From Dallia pectoralis (lineage: Eukaryota; Chordata; Actinopteri; Esociformes; Umbridae), in the NCBI GenBank assembly GCA_029465975.1, contig CM055728.1, positions 10,704,292 to 10,768,291 of the forward strand: a DNA stretch of 64,000 bases. Direction: 5' to 3'. Positions 25,195 to 37,110 of the stretch are shown one piece after another. Both the position numbers and the translations under genes were made by a program. The first letter of the stretch is position 1, and each line of letters starts with the position of its first letter. The notes under the pieces were generated by a model that made no database searches, was not told where the DNA came from, and was given only the letters and a program-made list of their open reading frames with translations.

Positions 25195-26031
25195 CCTCAA
25201 ACTTAATTTGTTTGTCCATACCATTTTTTTATGGACAAAAAATCACTTTTTACAAGTTGATTTGGACTAATCAGCATTTTTTATACCATACATATCAGGC
25301 TGCTCCCACAACAGCTTTATAAGTGTGCTAGCCCCTCCATTCTAGAAATATTACTGCCTGACTGCTTCTTCCCTAAATAGCGCTCAAACTTAGATTTGTC
25401 TGTCCATAACACTTCCAATCTTCCTCTATCCAGTGTCACTGTGTTTTTTCATATTAACCTTTTTATTTTTTTGGCCAGTCTGAGATTTGGCATTTTATTT
25501 GCAACTCTACCCAGGAGGCCAGCATTCCAAAATCTCTGCTTCACTTTTGAAGTTGGGACAAGTTTGCTGGAACTATTAAATCTGAATCTCCTATTTGAGG
25601 ACCTGTGAGGTGTCTGTTAGTCAAACTAAAAACTCGAATGTATCTGTCCTTTTGGCAGTTGTGCACCGGGGCCTCCCACTCCCCATTATTTTCTGTTTCA
25701 AGACAGTTTGCGCTGTTCTGGGAAGAGAGTAGTACACAGCTTTGTATGAGAGCTTTAGTTTCTTGGCAATTTCTCGCATGTAATATCCTTCATTTCTCAA
25801 AATAAGTATAGACAGATGAAGAAAGTAATTTTTATCTGGCAATTTTGTGTCTGTAATCGAGTCCACAGACGCTGAGGCTCCAGATACCGATCAAGACAAA
25901 AGAAGGCATGTTTTATTACTTCTATAATCAGCACAACAGTGGTTCGCTCTGATAACATAATTGCAAAAAATATATATATTTATAAACTTCCTGTCTTGGA
26001 AACAAGGACATTTCCAAACTGTTCAATGGTG
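25195..26031 (-). mobile_element. Decayed Tc1/mariner (Tc1-like) element, transposase on the minus strand
   Basis: The minus strand encodes MREIAKKLKLSYKAVYYSL...SGRPRCTTAKRTD near 25640-25790, recognisable as the helix-turn-helix and GRPR linker of a fish Tc1-like transposase. The middle part (plus strand near 25360-25420) jumps from CCCTAAATAG directly to CTCAAACTTAGATTTGTCTG, skipping the segment that would carry most of the catalytic domain. The right end fades near 26031 with a degraded terminal repeat. The left end is rearranged: a second degraded copy of the 'CTCAAACTTA...TTTGT' segment lies at about 25195-25230. Many stops and indels make it inactive. Boundaries are approximate. Confidence 0.75.
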
Positions 26032-26579
26032 TGTATGTGAGAGTGGATCCAAAAACAGGTCCACTAAGGGCCAACATGTGCCCACGCAGATGCTGTCATA
26101 TCCCCCCCATCTTCAATTAGAAACGTTCCCTTAGACAGTCTTGTCCCTCTCGTTCTCCTAATTATCTTCCCCGGAGAAATCCAGTAGACGACAATTAAAA
26201 CAGTTCTAACAAACTCACCCCCAAATCACAACCTGTTTCCCACCACCAAGATCCAGAGCAAAAACCTGTCAGCGTGAGCCGTCGGCCGAACTTGTGATTC
26301 ACCCAAACGATGAATATTTGGTGCAATAATTAAAGTGGGGGATAATGAGAGAAAAGCCACACTTTGATGTCTGTAAATGGAACACAGCAGTGGACAATGA
26401 ACTCCACCGACTGGAAATGCAGTCGAACTATCTGACCAAGATGACACAGAAGAAACGTCTCCTGGTGTGCTTTCATTGTTCTTATCTGAAAAGAAGGCTA
26501 AAATAAAAATAGAGAGAAACAGAATGGGAGGACAGAGATAAGCTGGGAGACTAACAGTGATTGTATTGATACTGGAAGA

Positions 26580-26674
26580 GAATGGAAGACAAAGAGAGAG
26601 TGAGAGAGTGAGAGTGAGAGAGAGAGGATACACACAGGTGGATTTGGGTTATAGGAGAGAGATTTAACTAATAT

Positions 26675-26731
<57 letters not shown>

Positions 26732-26785
26732 CACACAGGTGGATTTGGGTTATAGGAGAGAGAGAGATTGAACTAATTTGAGAGA
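26580..26785. repeat. (GA)n microsatellite with a duplicated 40-bp insert
   Basis: GA-rich DNA containing ATACACACAGGTGGATTTGG plus GTTATAGGAGAGAGA twice (from about 26628 and 26728), so about 100 bp was duplicated within the repeat. Confidence 0.9.
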
Positions 26786-28149
26786 GAGAATCGACCATGA
26801 AGAAAACATGATGTAGCCACGAAGTCCAATGTGGGTGTCCACTGTGTGTGTGTGGCGTGTCTGTCCTCGGAAGGACGTGACAGCATAGCACGCCAGGGGG
26901 GAAAGAAAGCAAGGCTGCCTGCAGGTGAAGGCAGGACCACACCGACACAAACTAGCATGGGAAATTCCTTTGGTGGCCTGTAGCGTCTCAGACATAACTT
27001 TCTTTAATAACTACTGAAATAGCTGTGACGAAAATATAAAAATATATTAAAAAATATACAAATTCTGTCAGGAATGAAAATTCTTGTCATCCTTAAATGC
27101 GGTAATGTTGTCGTGTTTCACACGTTTTACTCACCTGCCGTTTCATATGTGTAGGTGGAGAACGACGTCAGTAGAAACGGCTCTGAGCTAAAGGTCGATG
27201 ACGCTCTGTGGTAAACCTACACAGGCTTTGGAGTGGTTAGAAGAACAGCAGGGGTGATCAACACCACCCTGGACCTTTGGACTTGGTCCTCGTCTTGTCT
27301 TGCTGCCAACCAACTCCGCTCCCACCACCTCCACCTTCTCGCACACTTCATTCTTTCGCTTTCTTTCCTCTTTTTTTCCTTTTTTTGTCTCAGAAATTCT
27401 AATCAAATTCAGATTGCTTTTTTGCCACGGAATGTAATCGTTAGAGATTGCCAAAGCAGAATAGTTCCGCAGTATTTCAGTAACCATACAGTATACAGAT
27501 ACAAGCAGGATAATGAGACACAGATTATTTCCGTTGCAAAAAGAACGAAGAAATTCCAAGCTCAATAATCATGTCTACAAGCATGCAACAATATTGCTGA
27601 TGTATTTTAGAAACATCAGCAATTGAAATTAAATTCAGAGAAAAACCCGAATGGATAATTGTTACGAATACATACATACAATCTTAGTCCAATCAGGCGA
27701 TGTCAGGTAATCCAATAGTTAAATGCAGGAGTAAGCCATGCAGAACAAGCTATCACGTTCGGATGGCGTTTTAATTACACAAATTTGAAATAAAGAACGT
27801 AGCAACAAACTATGCATGAAATTAAACACCACGATTGCAACCTGTACGAAAAACCACATACAACACAGCTTCCACAAATACACAGACACTCATCTATGGC
27901 GACACATCACATTATATTAATCACAAGCACCCGTGAACCTAACCAGGGACCTTAAATAGCCCACTGATGAACTAACCTATGCCCGGTGCTTAGCTAAACC
28001 CAAAACAGCTGTGCTCCTAATCAACATGATACACAGACGTGCTTTCCCCTGTGTGTGTGGGAGTGGGGGGCATCAGTGCATGCACAGTTGGGGATTGATT
28101 GGGTTATATTAAAAAAAGGTTATCTTGTTTGGAATTGGAAGTATATAAC

Positions 28150-28352
28150 GGAGGAGGAAGACTCTCCACCCACACCCAGAGGTGTCTGGGTGTGGGTGGA
28201 GAGTCTTCCCCACACCCAGACACCTCTGGGTGTGGGTGGAGAGTCTTCCTCCTCCCACACCCAGAGGTGTCTGGGTGTGGGGAAGACTCTCCACCCACAC
28301 CCAGACACCTCTGGGTGTGGGTGGAGAGTCTTCCCCCACCCAGAGGTGTCTG
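28150..28352. repeat. Nested palindrome cluster
   Basis: Arms at 28150-28195 and 28210-28255 are perfect 46-bp inverted repeats separated by 14 bp. Within the left part, GGAAGACTCTCCACCCACAC...CAGA and its exact complement form a 25-bp stem around a 4-base loop (GGTG). The same words (CCACACCCAGA, GGTGTCTGGG, GGAGAGTCTTCC) recur in both orientations to 28352, so several alternative hairpins and cruciforms are possible. Confidence 0.95.
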
Positions 28353-28671
28353 CCAGGGAAGCCCGTCAGTCAGCATATCATCTCCCAGCCTGGAGACGTG
28401 GCTCTGTCATGGCAAATCAATTGTTAATAAACCATCACAATGCTTTTTTCATTTTCCCATCAGCTCTGGGAGGAAAATAGTACGCTGCCAAGGCGAAAGG
28501 AGAAAACCAGGGTGAAAGGGGAGGGCTGAAAAAAGGATCCAACGCCGACTCAATTAAATGAACAAATTACTGGTCTTCATTAATGTGACATTTACAAGCG
28601 GAGCTGTGGTGTGTTTGATACGTTTGACTGACAAGGGCTCACAGTCTCTCAGTCAGCTTGGCGTTAGCGGC

Positions 28672-29754
28672 CCTGATCTGACATCTCTACACCTCCTGAT
28701 CTGACGTCTCTACCCCCCTGATCTGACGTCTCTACACCCGCTGATCTGACGTCTCTACACCCGCTGATCTGACGTCTCTACACCCCCTGATCTGATGTCT
28801 CTACACCCCCTGATCTGACGTCTCTTCACCCCCTGATCTGACGTCTCTACCCCCTGATCTGATGTCTCTACACCCCTGATCTGACGTCTCTTCACCCCCT
28901 GATCTGACGTCTCTACACCCCCTGATCTGACGTCTCTACACCCCCTGATCTGACGTCTCTACCCCTGATCTGACGTCTCTACACCCCTGATCTGACGTCT
29001 CTACACCCCTGATCTGACGTCTCTACACCCCTGATCTGACGTCTCTACACCCCTGATCTGACGTCTCAACACCCCTGATCTGACGTCTCTACACCCCTGA
29101 TCTGACGTCTCTACACCCACTGATCTGAAGTCTCTACACCCCCTGATCTGACGCGTCTCTACCCCCTGATCTGACGTCTCTACACCCCTGATCTGACGTC
29201 TCTACACCCCCTGATCTGACGTCTCAACACCCCTGATCTGAAGTCTCTACACCCCTGATCTGACGTCTCTACACCCACTGATCTGAAGTCTCTACACCCC
29301 CTGATCTGACGTCTCTACCCCCTGATCTGACGTCTCTACACCCCTGATCTGACGTCTCTACCCCCTGATCTGACGTCTCTACCCCCCTGATCTGACGTCT
29401 CTACCCCCCTGATCTGACGTCTCTACACCCCTGATCTGACGTCTCTACCCCCTGATCTGACGTCTCTACACCCCTGATCTGACGTCTCTACACCCCCTGA
29501 TCTGACGTCTCTACACCCCCTGATCTGACGTCTCTACCCCCCTGATCTGACGTCTCTACCCCACTGATCTGACGTCTCTTCACCCCCTGATCTGACGTCT
29601 CTTCACCCCCTGATCTGACGTCTCTACACCCCCTGATCTGACGTCTCTACACCCCCTGATCTGACGTCTCTACACCCCCTGATCTGACGTCTCTACACCC
29701 CCTGATCTGACGTCTCTACATCCCCTGATCTGACACAGACTCCCCAGATCTGAC
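28672..29754. repeat. 20-24-bp minisatellite, about 50 copies, each with a TGACGTC core
   Basis: The unit is CTGATCTGACGTCTCTACAC with 0-4 extra C (or CAC/CCC) bases, so unit length varies by the C run. The TGACGTC word, which matches most of a CREB/ATF site, is kept in nearly all copies. A few copies are ATGTC or AAGTC. Confidence 0.97.
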
Positions 29755-29974
29755 AGCACAGGGCTGCTAGCCACCCAGCCACTCCCCCTCTCTCTCCCTC
29801 GCTCTCCCTGTCCTTTTTAGCTCGCTCGCTCTTTATCTCCACCTCTGATTCCCTCCACTTTCACCTCCCTCCCTCCCTCTTTTACTCCTGGTCCTTTGTG
29901 TACTAATGAGGCGGAGGTGGAATAGACATCAGGATTACACAGTCACTTTGTAATCCTTTCATTTCTGTCTTTAA

Positions 29975-30668
<694 letters not shown>

Positions 30669-31140
30669 TCTATCCACCTTACTATACCTCCTGAAGGAGC
30701 AAATCTCTTTTCTTACTGATCATACACCTCTATCTTTTTTTGCCTTACCACACAGAAGAGCAGATCACTGGCTGTGCTAAGAGAGCCGCACTCCTCCCTC
30801 CTCCCTTCTCCCTTCTCCCTCCTCCCTCCTCCCCAGGGGCCTGGTCCCCTAGTGGCCTCAGGGTCCTCTCTGGTTTTGATCATTCTCCCTCCCATTCTCC
30901 TTTCCTCCCTCTACTCCCCAAGCCCAAAGGAGAAAAGCTAGGCTGTTTAATCTCCCCCTCTCTCCCCCTCTGATGTCTGAAAAAGAAACGACTAAGCAAG
31001 AGAGGGGAAGAAGAAAAGGATTGGAAGCGGGCTGCTGTTAAAAGCTTGTTGGACCCGGGGCATTAAAGGGTGGAACCCAAGCCAACACTTAGACACATAC
31101 CAATTGATCCCATCCAACCTTCTGATAGAGAGCTGAAGAA

Positions 31141-33575
31141 CACTGCACATTTATACCATACTGAACACTGTACTGTCATAGTGTACCATATTGAACACTG
31201 AACTGTCATAGTGTACCATACTGAACACTGAACTGTCATAGTGTACCATACTGAACACTGTACTGTCATAGTGTACCATATTGAACACTGAACTGTCATA
31301 GTGTACCATACTGAACACTGAACTGTCATAGTGTACCATACTGAACACTGTACTGTCATAGTGTACCATACTGAACACTGCACATTTATACCGTACCATA
31401 CTGAACACTGAACACTGTCAAAGTGTACCATACTGAACACCATACTGAACACTGAACTGTCATAGTGTACCATACTGAACACTGCACTGTCATAGTGTAC
31501 CATACTGAACACTGCACTGTCATAGTGTACCATACTGAACACTGCACTGTCATAGTGTACCATACTGAACACTGAACTGTCATAGTGTACCATACTGAAC
31601 ACTGTACTGTCATAGTGTACCATACTGAACACTGAACTATCATAGTGTACAATACTGAACACTGCACTGTCATAGTGTACCATACTGAACACTGAACTGT
31701 CATAGTGTACCATACTGAACACTGCACTGTCATAGTGTACCATACTGAACACTGTACTGTCATAGTGTACCATACTGAACACTGAACTGTCATAGTGTAC
31801 CATACTGAACACTGAACTGTCATAGTGTACCATACTGAACACTGAACTGTCATAGTGTACCATACTGAACACTGAACTGTCATAGTGTACCATACTGAAC
31901 ACTGAACTGTCATAGTGTACCATACTGAACACTGAACTGTCATAGTGTACCATACTGAACACTGAACTGTCATAGTGTACCATACTGAACACTGCACTGT
32001 CATAGTGTACCATACTGAACACTGAACTGTCATAGTGTACCATACTGAACACTGAACTGTCATAGTGTACCATACTGAACACTGAACTGTCATAGTGTAC
32101 CATACTGAACACTGAACTGTCATAGTGTACCATACTGAACACTGAACTGTCATAGTGTACCATACTGAACACTGAACTGTCATAGTGTACCATACTGAAC
32201 ACTGAACTGTCATAGTGTACCATACTGAACACTGCGCTGTCATAGTGTACCATACTGAACACTGCACTGTCATAGTGTACCATACTGAACACTGAACTGT
32301 CATAGTGTACCATACTGAACACTGAACTGTCATAGTGTACCATACTGAACACTGCACTGTCATAGTGTACCATACTGAACACTGCACATTTATACCGTAC
32401 CATACTGAACACTGAACTGTCAAAGTGTACCATACTGAACACTGAACTGTCATAGTGTACCATACTGAACACTGAACTGTCATAGTGTACCATACTGAAC
32501 ACTGCACTGTCATAGTGTACCATACTGAACACTGAACTGTCATAGTGTACCATACTGAACACTGCACTGTCATAGTGTACCATACTGAACACTGAACTGT
32601 CATAGTGTACCATACTGAACACTGCACTGTCATAGTGTACCATACTGAACACTGTACTGTCATAGTGTACCATACTGAACACTGCACTGTCATAGTGTAC
32701 CATACTTAACACTACACTGTCATAGTGTACCATACTGAACACTGTACTGTCATAATGTACCATACTGAACACTGAACTGTCATAGTGTACCATACTGAAC
32801 ACTGCACTGTCATAGTGTACCATACTGAACACTGCCCTCTCATAGTGTACCATACTGAACACTGCACTGTCATAGTGTACCATACTGAACACTGCACTGT
32901 CATAGTGTACCATACTGAACACTGCACTGTCATAGTGTACCATACTGAACACTGAACTGTCATAGTGTACCATACTGAACACTGAACTGTCATAGTGTAC
33001 CATACTGAACACTGCACTGTCATAGTGTACCATACTGAACACTGAACTGTCATAGTGTACCATACTGAACACTGAACTGTCATAGTGTACCATACTGAAC
33101 ACTGAACTGTCATAGTGTACCATACTGAACACTGTACTGTCCTAGTGTACCATACTGAACACTGAACTGTCATAGTGTACCATACTGAACACTGAACTGT
33201 CATAGTGTACCATACTGAACACTGAACTGTCATAGTGTACCATACTGAACACTGCACTGTCATAGTGTACCATACTGAACACTGAACTGTCATAGTGTAC
33301 CATACTGAACACTGCACTGTCATAGTGTACCATACTGAACACTGAACTGTCATAGTGTACCATACTGAACACTGCACTGTCATAGTGTACCATACTGAAC
33401 ACTGTACTGTCATAGTGTACCATACTGAACACTGCACTGTCATAGTGTACCATACTGAACACTACACTGTCATAGTGTACCATACTGAACACTGTACTGT
33501 CATAATGTACCATACTGAACACTGTACTGTCATAATGTACCATACTGAACACTTCACATTTATATAGTAAAATAG
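31141..33575. repeat. 30-bp minisatellite, about 80 copies
   Basis: The unit is CATACTGAACACTGNACTGT followed by CATAGTGTAC. The variable base is A, C or T. From about 31470 to 33540 the 30-bp register is kept without a single insertion or deletion. Because the period is a multiple of three and few stops occur, long open frames appear on the minus strand (up to 689 codons of MVHYDSSVFS-type repeats); these are not genes. Rare unit variants (CACATTTATACCGTAC; CATAATGTAC) mark internal duplications. Confidence 0.98.
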
Positions 33576-33840
33576 TGAATCCTTCATACGGTTACCGGTA
33601 CATGCTATATTGAGACACTAAATGATATTTCACATTACACCTCAGCATACCACGATCTCAGTTCATATGGTGTTAACATTTATAGGATGGAGATTATGAC
33701 AGTGTAAACACTGTGTCTCAGAGGGTATTGTAGGGTGTTATGTTATAGATTTGATTTGGCTTATGGCTGTCACAGAGGGGGAGCAATGCCACTGAAGACA
33801 TGCACTATTGAATAGAGACCAAGGCAAACACACGTATGTG

Positions 33841-34948
33841 CACTAAAGTTCAAAAGATTCAGGTCACTTTCACAATTCCTCGTGTTACAAAAAAGTGAAA
33901 TGAGAATAGGGTCCGTGAAACTTGGCTTTCGTCAAAGAATCCTCCATTTGCAGCCATTACAGCCTTGCAGACCTTTGGCATTCTAGTCGTCAATTTGTTG
34001 AGGTCATGTGAAGAGATTTCACTCCATACTTCCAGAAGCACCTATCACAAGTTGGATTGGTTTAATCAGCATTTTTCCGGTACCATACAAACAGGCTGCT
34101 CCCACAACAGCTTCATAGGGTTAAGGTCCAGTGACTGTGCTTGCCACTTCATTCTGGACAGAATACCAGCCAAATTCTTCTACCCTAAATAGCTCAAACA
34201 TAGCTGTGTCTGTCCATAACACTTTCTTCCAATCTTCCTCCGTTTGTGTTTTTTATGCCTGCCTTAACCTTTTCTTTGGCCACTCTGGCCAAAGTTGCCT
34301 CTGCTGTTGACTTTGAGACTGGTGTGCGGGGGTGCTATTTAATGAAGCTGCCTGTTGAGGACCTGTGTGCCATCGGTTTCTCCAACTAGACTCTAATGTA
34401 TCTGTCCACTGGCTCAGTTGTGCACCGGGGCCTCCCACTCCTCTTTTAATTGTTTTCAGAGCCAGCTTGAGTTGTTCTGTGAATGGAGTAGTACACAGCG
34501 TTGTATGAGATCTTCAGTTTCTTTGCATTTTCTCGCATGCAATAGTTCATTCCTTCTCTGAGAAGGAAAGCTAACGCATTTCAGAAGAAGGTTCTTGATT
34601 TCTGGCCATTTTAAGCATGTAATCAACCCACATATGGTCTAAACTAGTCTAAAGAGGGTTAGCTTTAATCAGCACAACAGTTTACAGCTGTGCTAACAAC
34701 ACTGCAAATGGGTTTTCTAATGATCACTTGGCCTTTCAAAAGGATGAACTTGGATTAGCAAACATACCATGCCATTGGCACACTGGACTGATGACTGCTG
34801 ATAATGGCCGTCTCTATACATCCCATAACAATCTGCCGTTTCCAGATACATTGGTCATTTACAATTAACGATGTCTATACATTTGATGTTATTTTATATA
34901 CAAAGAATTTGCTTCGCTGAGTGACCCCAAACGTTTGAATGGTAGTGT
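33841..34948 (-). mobile_element. Internally deleted Tc1-like element with recognisable terminal inverted repeats
   Basis: The left end CACTAAAGTTCAAAAGATTC and the inverse of the right end (CACTACCATTCAAACGTTTG) are diverged terminal repeats of the Tc1-like family common in salmonids and pike, followed by GGTCAC on both sides. Transposase relics on the minus strand include AASLNST, SGRPRC-like and GPGAQL segments between 34250 and 34450. As in the copy at 25195-26031, the plus strand passes from CCCTAAATAG directly to CTCAAAC (about 34190), so the central transposase region is missing. Length is about 1.1 kb against roughly 1.6 kb for an intact element. It is inactive. Confidence 0.82.
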
Positions 34949-36739
34949 CAATCACTGTTCATGTGTGTGTGTTTTAGGGAAAATCTAGTCAGAATCAGTC
35001 AACCCAGTAGCTAGCAAACACAGAAGTCAACAAAGCAGCTAGCCAAGTCAGCAAACGCTAAACAGTCAACAGAGTAGTCAGATAATCCATAACGGTTCAT
35101 ACAGCTATTAACTAAATCAGAACAAACAGAGATGGACCTTTCAGGGGAAGAAACTTCCAAGTAAAATATATGAATTATCCGTTTTTTTATTAAATTCTAT
35201 AAATGAGTATAAAATTCATAATAATAATCCATTAACTACAGAAATACTTTCTAAATCAAGTCCTAGGTCCAAATTAAATTCACCAATTCAATAATGGGAT
35301 TTAGGTTAAAGTCACCATGCAGTCCATCGAATTAGATTATTATAATGTTCCATTGTGCTTGATTTCATTAGTATGGATAATGCATTGAATTGACATTCCA
35401 TATCCATGCATAATCCATTGAACTTGCTTTTTTACTCAGATAAACTGAGCCCAAGTGGGCATATATCTTCTGAATACAATTTATGTTTAACTTGGCATTT
35501 AAATGCTGCCCCTGCCATATTAATACATGTGCTTTCTCTCAACATGAACTGCGTTAATAATGATTGTAAATACATACGAATCTTTACAGTTTAATACATC
35601 GATCAAATGTCCAATCTTACAGAATGTCTTGGAACGTCTTCCGGGTTGGGACAACTGTCTGCTCTCTACACAACACTGTCGATTCAGGACTCTCTGAATC
35701 ATATACCTCAGAGCTATTACGTAACACATCAATCACTCAAATGACCAATCAACAATCACGCTGACAAACTCCCCCCATCAAGCCTGAACGCTGACAACTT
35801 GGGCAGACCAATCAATATCTGAGTCGATAGGTCAAGCTGTATCTTGTACAAAAGTCATCCGAGGGCAAAAGAGGGTTTGAAAGAGCGGCGATCTCCGGTG
35901 CGTAAACCCCCGTTTGATAATCCTTAATTCACTCGTAGACTGTTGAATGAGCAGCACCACAGAGGGATCATTGTCTTTTGATTAATGAACCTCGCCCGGG
36001 TTCCATTCCACGGCTCCCCTCATCTCGCTTTCCTTTGTTCTCCGGCGTATTCCCAACACGATCGGTTCCCCTCTTGAAGAGAACGCGACGCGCTCCGTTG
36101 CTCTGAACTTCAGAACCTTACGGGAGGAAAGCATTCGCACGGAGTTCAGGACACAATCGGCGATTAGTAGAAGTCAGTGTTCGGAGGGTGTCCCCCCAAC
36201 AGTTTCTTTCATCCGCACGTAACAAAGATGAAGTGTCTCTGCAAAGAGAATAGCATATAAGGCTCAAATGCTCTCTGATTTGTCCCGACATCTGTCTCAA
36301 AGAGATCACACAATTCTGCCAGATCGTTAGCGAGATTATTTTTTAGCTTTTTGTGAAAAGTATCTAACTACCAATAATTATCTTTTCTGCAGGCTTTGAG
36401 AATTTCGGATGAATCAGGGCATATCAAAGCCAGAGTAGGGCGCCGGACAGGAGGTAAGCGAGGCCTTTTCTACTCAACACCAATCATTTTAAGGACTCCT
36501 ACTTACCTCATAACATGAACTCTGGGAGGATATCCTAATGAAATGGGAGAGAATGAAAGTGGAATAGCGGCAAACACTGACAATGTGTCCGGGTTAAAGA
36601 ATCCCTCTTGAACTTAGTATCCCCTTGTCAGGGAGTCTGTCAAAATGTGTAGCTTTTTCACTCAGGGAGACAGAGGTATCGTCACCCACAACCCAACACT
36701 TGCCCCCTGAGCTGAAACGCTTGATAGAATTTAGATTTG

Positions 36740-37110
36740 ATTATTAGATTAGATTCAACTTTATTGTCATTGGACAGTATAAGTACAGTACAACGAAGAG
36801 CAGTTTGCATCCAACCAGAAGTGCAAAAGAACAGTGCAAAAAAATACAGTGTGAGGATGTGCAATTGACATGGATAATTGAATGTGCAGGTATTAAGTTC
36901 AATAATGTAGCAAATTGCAAATGTGCATAGGGCTAAACCAGTGGAGGACACCTGTGCAAGTGGTAAACGGATAGTACAAACAGTAAGCATTGTGCAAAAG
37001 GCAAATATAATAAATAGGCTAGCAGTGTGCAGGGCAGAAGGTAGCAAGAGTAGAACCACAGGATGTATCATACAAATGGCAGATCAAGTAAATAACTTTC
37101 TGGAATAATG
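36740..37110. mobile_element. Dispersed teleost repeat, probably a LINE 3' region
   Basis: Begins with AGATTCAACTTTATTGTCAT and continues with AAGTACAGTACAACGAA and several 'GTGCAA' phrases (AAGTGCAAAAGAACAGTGCA). This opening is familiar as a high-copy repeat in many fish genomes. I cannot name the family, and no terminal repeats or coding remnant were seen. Ends are approximate. Confidence 0.5.

Noticed and set aside
28672..29754. CRISPR-like regular array
   Set aside because: Units are contiguous with no unique spacers; a eukaryotic minisatellite.
31063..33443. Very long minus-strand open frames (689, 435 and 243 codons) of MVHYDSSVFS / TMTVQCSVWY repeats
   Set aside because: They are read-throughs of a 30-bp tandem repeat in all three frames, with no start context, splice signals or domain.
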